This document shows positions 1 to 4,574 of a stretch of DNA of 6,239 bases, piece after piece (within the stretch, counting starts at the first letter, position 1; each line of letters starts with the position of its first letter). The DNA comes from Candidatus Electrothrix marina. Its GTDB lineage: Bacteria > Desulfobacterota > Desulfobulbia > Desulfobulbales > Desulfobulbaceae. The stretch covers positions 1 through 6,239 of the forward strand of contig MTKS01000095.1 in assembly GCA_004028495.1 (NCBI GenBank), in the 5' to 3' direction. The translations under genes were made by a program, and so were the position numbers. Under the pieces are notes generated by a model that did not search any database, had not been told where the DNA came from, and worked only from the letters and a program-made list of their open reading frames with translations.

Positions 1-965
1 TTGTTGGTGTAGTAATAATTCTGGCCATTCAGGACAAATTCTTTCTTCACCTGCACGCTGTCGGCCTGCATCAGCGCAACCTGCTTGGACTGCTTTTCCT
101 TGATGGTGGTGGGGCGGCCCAAGGTATAGAGATGGTACTCGAACATGGATTCTTCGGCCATGCCGGTGTCCATTGCAGACTCCGCAAGAACGGCTCCCCG
201 TGCCATCATCCTTGTCGGTTGCATCCGTTCTGTCACTCTATTCACATCACCGGCCACCAGCTTGAGTTGGGCGTTTTCATAGGTCGCGCCGCTTTCGTTT
301 TTCAGGGTAACCCAGCCGTTGAGGTCGAGAGCTGTATCGTCCGCATTCAGTTCAGCCACGTAATCGGCCTGCCAGGAAAGCCCGCCGGTCAGATAACTGA
401 GGACCACCGGCTGTGCTTCAGTGGTCTTGCTCTCCACCAGCATGGTCAGGGTAGGGCGGTCGCGGAGATTTTCTGGAACGGAGGGGAAGATCAGACGGCC
501 GGGAATGCCGGACTCAATATGATCCCCGACCCGGAGGACGGTGCCGCTTCCGTTGCTGAGGACCGTGGCTTCCTGCTCGGTTTCTTCGCCTGTGGTGGGA
601 TGGCTCTTGACCAGCGTCACCTTTTGGCCGACATATTTTTCCAGCAGAGACTGCGGGGTGAGCAGATCATATTCAAAATTCTGCTCCAGCACTCGGAGGC
701 CCGGTGCAGCCAGCAGGGCGGTCTGCGGACGAATTTTTGCACTGACTTCACGAAAGGCCAGGGTTTGTCGGCCCGGTTTCAGACTGATTTTTCGGGCATC
801 CCGGACCAGGGCGAGATCCTGATTGTAAATGGTTACGGCGACAGAATCCTGGTCGTCAAGGGAGGATACGATTTCTTCGGAATTTTTTTCAGTTTTTTCA
901 GGCATGGCGGAAACGGCTGTGAGGGGGAGCAGAATGAGCAGACACAGACATATGGTGTGGATCAT
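1..965 (-). CDS. Secreted DUF4139-family protein (C-terminus beyond left edge)
   Basis: Hand translation of the minus strand gives 321 codons without a stop; the gene continues past the window edge. The start at 965 is supported by an AGGAGA ribosome-binding site at 977-972, six bases upstream. Residues 1-20 form a signal peptide: a hydrophobic core (LCLLILLPLTAV) ending in VSA before MPEK, so the protein is exported, probably to the periplasm or outer surface. A beta-rich segment follows, beginning VAVTIYNQDLALVRD (43-56), a typical opening for this family. Two DUF4139 hallmarks are visible: SYLTGGLSWQADYVAEL (190-206) and GWVTLKNESGATYENAQL (217-234) followed by KLVAGDVN (235-242). The molecular function of DUF4139 proteins is not established. 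Family members are often 450-550 residues, so roughly a third is probably missing. It is transcribed away from the ATPase gene. Family assignment is confident; role is unknown. Confidence 0.88.
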   Translation of the reverse strand, partial: MIHTICLCLLILLPLTAVSAMPEKTEKNSEEIVSSLDDQDSVAVTIYNQDLALVRDARKISLKPGRQTLAFREVSAKIRPQTALLAAPGLRVLEQNFEYDLLTPQSLLEKYVGQKVTLVKSHPTTGEETEQEATVLSNGSGTVLRVGDHIESGIPGRLIFPSVPENLRDRPTLTMLVESKTTEAQPVVLSYLTGGLSWQADYVAELNADDTALDLNGWVTLKNESGATYENAQLKLVAGDVNRVTERMQPTRMMARGAVLAESAMDTGMAEESMFEYHLYTLGRPTTIKEKQSKQVALMQADSVQVKKEFVLNGQNYYYTN

Positions 966-1074
966 GAGGCATCTCCTGGTTAGGGGGTTATTTGAAAAGA
1001 GACTTGAAACCGGAGGACTGATACTGTAAAAGTATTTTTTTTCCTTTTTTTGCTGTGTTGGAGAGACGTGCAAA

Positions 1075-1206
1075 ATGTACAGGCAGTTCCTGCGCTGTTT
1101 GTCATTTCGCTGTTTGTCATTTTACTGTATCTTCTCAAAAGCAGAGGTCCGTGATAAGCTGTTTACGGAAAGCCTGTTTAAAGAAGACTCGCTTGGCGAA
1201 TACTGA
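1075..1206 (+). CDS. Possible small hypothetical protein, 43 aa
   Basis: An ATG at 1075 is preceded by GGAGAG (1060-1065) with a nine-base spacer, an acceptable ribosome-binding site. The frame reads 43 codons to a TGA at 1204-1206. Residues 7-16 are an exact repeat, RCLSF twice, produced by the 15-bp tandem duplication; the C-terminal half is charged (residues FTESLFKEDSLGEY at the end). After the TGA the same frame stays open for another 45 codons to a TAA at 1342-1344, so the whole 1075-1344 stretch could be a small gene broken by a nonsense mutation, or simply chance. I recognise no domain. The four cysteines or more in the first 17 residues are unusual but do not form a known motif. Coding status is doubtful. 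Confidence 0.22.
   Translation: MYRQFLRCLSFRCLSFYCIFSKAEVRDKLFTESLFKEDSLGEY
1093..1122 (+). repeat. Perfect 15-bp tandem duplication
   Basis: CGCTGTTTGTCATTT occurs at 1093-1107 and again, without a mismatch or gap, at 1108-1122. The similarity stops exactly at both ends. The unit is a multiple of three, so it preserves the reading frame of the small ORF at 1075 and would duplicate RCLSF. An exact copy suggests a recent slippage event or a duplicated protein-binding site. Confidence 0.92.
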
Positions 1207-1315
1207 GACAGTGTTTCATTTCCCGAGGCGCAGGAGCCGGTGATCATTTATCGAATCACAGATTACGCTGAAATTATACAGGTGTCAATCGAACAGTTCG
1301 GGCTGCCGGTGCTCC

Positions 1316-1352
1316 ATGTCATTATGGCGACTGTTGTGACATAATTTTTTTT
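1316..1352 (+). terminator. Hairpin plus T-run, possible weak terminator or operator
   Basis: ATGTCA (1316-1321) and TGACAT (1337-1342) are exact inverted copies separated by 15 bases, and eight T residues follow at 1345-1352. An overlapping pair, ATTATG (1321-1326) and CATAAT (1340-1345), offers an alternative fold or binding site. It overlaps the TAA that closes the 1240-1344 frame, as expected for a terminator of a small upstream transcript. Against this, the stem is only six pairs, AT-rich, with a large loop, and it lies 16 bases before the ATPase start codon, where it could equally be an operator. Confidence 0.3.
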
Positions 1353-1360
1353 CTTATACA
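1334..1360 (+). promoter_or_regulatory. Possible promoter giving a near-leaderless ATPase mRNA
   Basis: TTGTGA (1334-1339) and TATACA (1355-1360) each match four of six bases of the sigma-70 consensus, with a 15-base spacer, shorter than ideal. Transcription would start close to the ATG at 1368. This fits the absence of a good ribosome-binding site there (only TAGAG at 1361-1365). It is a weak pattern match. Confidence 0.2.
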
Positions 1361-1367
1361 TAGAGTA

Positions 1368-3338
1368 ATGTATCTCCGACACTTTGGTCTCAAATACCCG
1401 CCGTTCACTCGGAAACCGAATCCGGACGTGTTTTTTGCTCAGGCCGGGCGAAAAAATATCCTGAAAGATCTGCGTGATGATCTCCGGCAGGGGAATGCGG
1501 CAATGCTCCTTACCGGCCCCGAAGCATCCGGAAAAACTCTTTTTTGTCGGTTGATTCGGCATCGTCTGGACGGGACTTCGTGCAAGGTCGTTTATCTGGA
1601 TAATCCGGTCGGTTCCTTTGATGAGCTTCTCGGGCGGATCTGTCTGCAATTGGGGATGCCTTTGTCGGCGGATATGGAGCAGGACATGACCGCTGTTCTG
1701 CAAACCCTGCTTCGGGGTCGGCAAGAGAAGGGGAAGCGTGTTCTTCTGCTTATTGATGAGGCGGAAAAGATGTTCCTTGCCGCGCTGGAGCGCTTGTTTC
1801 GCTTGCTGAATGAGCTGAACGAGCAGTACGGGACGCAGGCGATGCTGGTTGGTCGGCCGGCCCTGAATATCTCTCTTGAGCAGTTAAGCGGTTACTGTGA
1901 GGATGTCAGGATCGCATCATCATATAAGCTGGAGGCATTTTCACCGGAGGAGACAGGAGCGTATCTTGTTTATCGTCTCAGAGCGGCAGGAGGCGGAAGG
2001 GGACTCAAAGATCCTGTTTTTTCAGGAGATGCCGTGCAGGAGATTTTTCGTCTCGGTAAAGGCGTTCCCGGCGTAACGGACGGAATCGCCGAGGCGGCCC
2101 TGGAGAATGCCGCCGCCGTCGGAGCAGGCTCTGTTCTGCCTGTTCATGTTGCCGTGCCGGATGATCCTGATGGCTCTCCTGTGCAGTTCGACGATGAGGA
2201 GTCCGGAGGGAGGCGCACAGGGCTGCTGCTCCTCCTCGCCCTGTGCCTGCTCGCCTTTTTCTTTTTTGGTCGGACCTCTTTCTTTTCAGATCAGGAGGAT
2301 GCATCGCAGGAGGCTGTTCAGGAGTCTGTTGGTGTGGTGCCTGAAAATACAGAAATTTCACTGGCATTACCCGAGGACGAAGACGCGCCCTTACCCTTTG
2401 TCGAGGAAGATGACGGGGCGGACAATCCTGCTGAGGAACCTTCTCTTTTCTCCCTTCCTGTACCTCATCCTGATTTTAAGAAAAAGGAAGAGGAAAAGTC
2501 GCAGTCCCCCCGGGGAAAGATATCAGGGGAGGAAGGTGCTGAGGTTGTTGCTGAGGCGGCGGAGGAAAAACCTGCGGAGACACGGCCGGCACTTTCTCCG
2601 GAGGAACTTCAACAGGCCGCACAGGCGACCTCTTCCGGCGAGCCGGGCTCTGAAACCTTGGCTACGGCCAAAAAACTCCCGGTTATTAAGCCCACCTGGA
2701 TTATTGAACTCGCACCGGGTATGAAGAAGACGCGGCCTCCTGCCCCTGAAGAGCATGCCGTTGAAAAGCCTGCTCCGGAATCCGGGCAGGAGGAAAAAGA
2801 AACAGCAACAGCCCCGCCGAAACCTAAGACCCTGGTTCCTGTTGCTTCCGCCAAGGGTGTTGCGGTGTCAAGGGTTTCTGTCCCGCAACAAGCTCAACCT
2901 CAAGCTGAAACTCCTGTTGCTGCTCCTGTGCGGAAACCTGAGGAAATACGGGTGCCGAAAATCGTTGTACCCCCGGTTGCTCCGCAATCTGCTTCTGCCA
3001 GGGCTGATCAGCTTTTTGCCCGATATCTCGGAGCCGGAAACCGATGGACCAAGGAGAAGTACGGAAATAAGTTTACGGTTCAGCTGCTGGTCTTATCCGC
3101 TGATGATGCTGCCGCCGATATCAAAAAAATGATTGTCCGGGACGAGTATCAGGAACAAGGAAGAAAGCTCTATATTCTCCATAGAGATACCCTCCCGCCG
3201 ACCCTCTTTGTCTGTTACGGTGTTTACAGCAGCATGGACGAGGCCAGAAATGCCAGAAACGCCATGCCTCTTTTTCTCCGTAAACATCATCCCTATGCTC
3301 TTTCGATCAGTGATGTCCTGGCAAAGGCAAGGGATTAG
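1368..3338 (+). CDS. ExeA/DamX-like membrane ATPase with C-terminal SPOR domain
   Basis: The 656-residue protein opens MYLRHFGLKYPPF, the standard ExeA/GspA-type AAA start, which fixes the ATG at 1368. Walker A is GPEASGKT (50-57), Walker B is VLLLIDEAE (125-133), AMLVGRPAL (158-166) matches the sensor-1 region, and YKLEAFSPEETGAYLVYRLRAAG (186-208) is typical of the family. The GxPR sensor-2 motif reads GVPG (232-235), so the usual arginine is glycine. RR at 282-283 precedes one membrane helix (about 285-300), placing the ATPase in the cytoplasm. A Pro/Glu/Ala/Lys-rich linker of about 260 residues follows, then a SPOR domain from about 566 (KFTVQLL) to 642. SPOR domains are known to bind peptidoglycan stripped of stem peptides, typically at division sites. 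The architecture resembles AAA-containing DamX proteins as much as the secretion protein ExeA. A role in division or envelope-spanning assembly is inference. Confidence 0.9.
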   Translation: MYLRHFGLKYPPFTRKPNPDVFFAQAGRKNILKDLRDDLRQGNAAMLLTGPEASGKTLFCRLIRHRLDGTSCKVVYLDNPVGSFDELLGRICLQLGMPLSADMEQDMTAVLQTLLRGRQEKGKRVLLLIDEAEKMFLAALERLFRLLNELNEQYGTQAMLVGRPALNISLEQLSGYCEDVRIASSYKLEAFSPEETGAYLVYRLRAAGGGRGLKDPVFSGDAVQEIFRLGKGVPGVTDGIAEAALENAAAVGAGSVLPVHVAVPDDPDGSPVQFDDEESGGRRTGLLLLLALCLLAFFFFGRTSFFSDQEDASQEAVQESVGVVPENTEISLALPEDEDAPLPFVEEDDGADNPAEEPSLFSLPVPHPDFKKKEEEKSQSPRGKISGEEGAEVVAEAAEEKPAETRPALSPEELQQAAQATSSGEPGSETLATAKKLPVIKPTWIIELAPGMKKTRPPAPEEHAVEKPAPESGQEEKETATAPPKPKTLVPVASAKGVAVSRVSVPQQAQPQAETPVAAPVRKPEEIRVPKIVVPPVAPQSASARADQLFARYLGAGNRWTKEKYGNKFTVQLLVLSADDAAADIKKMIVRDEYQEQGRKLYILHRDTLPPTLFVCYGVYSSMDEARNARNAMPLFLRKHHPYALSISDVLAKARD

Positions 3339-3367
3339 GCGGGTTGCTTGGATTCACCGGGATGAGC
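3339..3367. other. 29-bp convergent gap, no clear terminator
   Basis: The ATPase and response-regulator stop codons face each other across 29 bases. The best fold is CCGGGA (3357-3362) with TCCTGG (3372-3377), including one G-T pair and a nine-base loop; it runs into the response-regulator coding end and has no T-run on either side. I would not call it an intrinsic terminator. Confidence 0.5.
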
Positions 3368-4225
3368 TTACTCCTGGGTTATAAAGGCGGTCAGGTTGAC
3401 TTTTTTTCCGGAAATGTTCAGTTTTTTCCGGATCTTTTTTCGATGCGTCGCCACTGTCTGAGGAGCGATGTTTAAGGCTTGGGCAATCTCCTTGCTGGAA
3501 CGCCCCTGGCGGATAAGATTCAGCACCCGTAATTCAGTCGGCGTGAGAAGGGAATATGCGTCGATATTTTTTCCGGTCACCGGGCTGGAAATGTCCTTCA
3601 GGTTGGTCCGGATAGTATCCCGCAGCTGATAGCGCTGTTGAATCGGAGCCTCGGCTATTCTGTCAAGATCAGGGAGGATGAAGCGTTCGATGTTGATTTG
3701 CATAATCTGACTCACTTCCTTTTTCTCTTCTTCAATTTCGTGAAGCAAACGTTTGAGCACAAGGTTTGTTTCTTGAAGGTCTTTGTTTTTCTTTTCCAGT
3801 TCAACTGTTTGATTGCGCACTTCCTCTGCCAGAGAATTCCGGGTACGTTGTATGGTAAGGTGAGTATGCAGCCGAGCAAGCAGCTCAACTGTACTGCATG
3901 GCTTGACGATATAATCAATCCCGCCCGCATCGAAGGCTTTGACCTTTTCTTGAGCAGAAATCAGACCGCTCAGGAAAATAATCGGTACTTGGGCAGACCG
4001 GGGATCGGCTTTAAGGCGTCGGCAGACTTCATAGCCGTCTATTTCCGGCATCACCAGGTCAAGAATAATAATGTCCGGTAGTTTTCCCTGAGCCATTTTC
4101 AGGGCATCATGTCCCCCGGCCGCCGTTCTTGCCTGATACCCGGCTGATTCGACGATATGCTTAATGGTCAGTCGAGTTCCCTCATCATCGTCTACAATCA
4201 GAACATCTGTCCGAGAAGTTACCAT
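3368..4225 (-). CDS. Response regulator: receiver, coiled coil, LuxR-type HTH
   Basis: This 285-residue protein is a two-component response regulator. The receiver domain (about 6-122) has the acidic pocket D12-D13, phospho-acceptor D56 in ILDLVMP, conserved S86 in FLSG, Y105 and K108 in VKP, so it should be phosphorylatable. A Glu/Lys-rich helix with coiled-coil character spans about 125-175 and suggests dimerisation. The C-terminal LuxR/GerE-type HTH (about 226-275) contains LTPTELRVLNLIRQGRSS, KEIAQALNI and TVATHRKKIRKKLNI, typical DNA-binding features. The start at 4225 has AAGGA-type ribosome-binding sequence (AGGAAAGGAT just upstream). No histidine kinase lies beside it, so it is an orphan regulator here. 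It is divergent from the exoprotein gene and convergent with the ATPase gene. Most LuxR-type regulators lack the long central helix, so the linker is worth noting. The target genes are unknown. Confidence 0.93.
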   Translation of the reverse strand: MVTSRTDVLIVDDDEGTRLTIKHIVESAGYQARTAAGGHDALKMAQGKLPDIIILDLVMPEIDGYEVCRRLKADPRSAQVPIIFLSGLISAQEKVKAFDAGGIDYIVKPCSTVELLARLHTHLTIQRTRNSLAEEVRNQTVELEKKNKDLQETNLVLKRLLHEIEEEKKEVSQIMQINIERFILPDLDRIAEAPIQQRYQLRDTIRTNLKDISSPVTGKNIDAYSLLTPTELRVLNLIRQGRSSKEIAQALNIAPQTVATHRKKIRKKLNISGKKVNLTAFITQE

Positions 4226-4260
4226 TTTATCCTTTCCTTTTTTAAAAAATTATTTGTTGC

Positions 4261-4289
4261 CTTTCCAAGGTGCTGCCAACCTTGGAAAG
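4261..4289. repeat. Perfect 10-bp inverted repeat, 9-base loop
   Basis: CTTTCCAAGG (4261-4270) and CCTTGGAAAG (4280-4289) are exact inverted copies around TGCTGCCAA. The repeat does not extend on either side. As RNA it forms a strong hairpin. On the minus strand it sits 35 bases before the response-regulator start and is followed 14 or so bases later by a T6 stretch, so it could be a leader hairpin, an attenuator or an autoregulatory operator for a dimeric LuxR-type protein. On the plus strand no T-run follows. Confidence 0.88.
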
Positions 4290-4336
4290 CTCAGTTTATT
4301 CCGATGGACAGATTTTAGTGTTGCATTATTTATCTT

Positions 4337-4365
4337 CTTATGGAGAAGTATATCATGTTTTACAA
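4337..4365 (-). promoter_or_regulatory. Possible sigma-70 promoter for the response regulator
   Basis: On the minus strand, TTGTAA (4365-4360) and CATAAG (4342-4337) are separated by exactly 17 bases and each match four of six consensus bases. Transcription would begin near 4330, giving a leader of about 105 bases that includes the inverted repeat at 4261-4289. In AT-rich DNA such matches arise by chance. Confidence 0.22.
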
Positions 4366-4381
4366 TAAGTTGCTTGGCTGA
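4355..4381 (+). CDS. Possible 8-codon leader peptide
   Basis: ATG at 4355 is preceded by GGAGAAG (4342-4348) with a six-base spacer and reads MFYNKLLG before TGA at 4379-4381. The stop is followed within 13 bases by a terminator-like hairpin, the order seen in attenuators, but no run of codons for one amino acid is present. Very short ORFs with such sites occur by chance. Confidence 0.15.
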   Translation: MFYNKLLG

Positions 4382-4393
4382 AAAAAAACGATT

Positions 4394-4415
4394 GGGTATG
4401 TTTTGTACCCTTTTT
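4394..4415. terminator. Short hairpin flanked by A8 and T5, possible bidirectional terminator
   Basis: GGGTA (4394-4398) pairs with TACCC (4406-4410) around a seven-base loop and is followed directly by TTTTT (4411-4415). On the other strand the same stem is followed, five bases on, by eight T residues (complement of A8 at 4381-4388). The stem is only five pairs, so strength is doubtful. Its place within a divergent control region suggests attenuation or termination of a short transcript. Confidence 0.35.
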
Positions 4416-4512
4416 ACCCCCCTTTTCTCACGATTGTCTTTTGTTCATAAAAAGGATATTTTTTGAATAGAAGTATAAATTTTTTTTTCCTTGTCGGACA
4501 GGTGGAAAAACG

Positions 4513-4545
4513 ATGATAAGCGAAAAGAGATACAGGTGTTGTTAA
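4513..4545 (+). CDS. Possible 10-codon upstream ORF before the exoprotein gene
   Basis: ATG at 4513 has AGGTGG (4500-4505) seven bases upstream and reads MISEKRYRCC to a TAA at 4543-4545, thirty bases before the exoprotein start and in another frame. It could be a leader peptide that tunes translation of the next gene, or chance. Confidence 0.15.
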   Translation: MISEKRYRCC

Positions 4546-4574
4546 ATTTTTTATATAAATCATGGGGGCTGGGT

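Larger units (their letters stand above)
966..1367. other. Divergent intergenic region, DUF4139 gene / ATPase gene
   Basis: This 402-base gap separates two divergently read genes. It contains the DUF4139 ribosome-binding site at 972-977, a T-rich tract (1034-1051), a possible small gene at 1075-1206, a 15-bp tandem duplication, a second short open stretch at 1240-1344 (GTG start, AGGAG at 1232-1236, 34 residues) and an inverted repeat with a T-run at 1316-1352. ATACT (1021-1025) and AGTAT (1031-1035) form a small inverted repeat before eight or more T residues, but with only five AT-rich pairs it is too weak to call a terminator. I found no convincing sigma-70 promoter for the DUF4139 gene. 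Confidence 0.6.
4226..4574. other. AT-rich divergent control region
   Basis: This 349-base region separates the response-regulator and exoprotein genes and holds no convincing full-size gene. From left to right it has the regulator ribosome-binding site, the self-complementary run TTTTTTAAAAAA (4238-4249), the inverted repeat at 4261-4289, a possible minus-strand promoter (4337-4365), an 8-codon ORF with a good ribosome-binding site (4355-4381, GGAGAAG at 4342-4348), a terminator-like hairpin (4394-4415), long T tracts, and a 10-codon ORF (4513-4545, AGGTGG at 4500-4505). TATATAAAT (4552-4560) resembles a -10 box but lies too close to the exoprotein ATG for a normal leader and lacks a -35 partner. 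Confidence 0.6.

Noticed and set aside
132..983. 283-residue plus-strand open frame
   Set aside because: It lies opposite the DUF4139 gene, has no family-like motif and is rich in His, Cys and Gly as expected for an antisense frame of a moderately GC-rich gene.
1204..1240. Selenocysteine recoding of TGA 1204-1206
   Set aside because: The fold after the TGA is short, bulged and wrongly spaced for a typical bacterial SECIS, and the surrounding peptide matches no known selenoprotein motif; kept only as a testable alternative.
1263..1724. 153-residue minus-strand frame over the ATPase start
   Set aside because: It covers the conserved ATPase N-terminus and Walker A on the other strand and has no ribosome-binding site or recognisable domain.
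2107..2724. 205-residue plus-strand frame inside the ATPase gene
   Set aside because: It is an alternative-frame shadow of the low-complexity linker, heavy in Arg, Leu and Pro, with no motif.
4290..4335. Sigma-54 promoter suggested by TGG at 4305 and TTGCA at 4321
   Set aside because: The GG and GC elements are about 15 bases apart instead of the required ten.
4480..4574. Riboswitch such as a c-di-GMP aptamer before the exoprotein gene
   Set aside because: The conserved aptamer core sequences and paired stems are not present in this AT-rich stretch.
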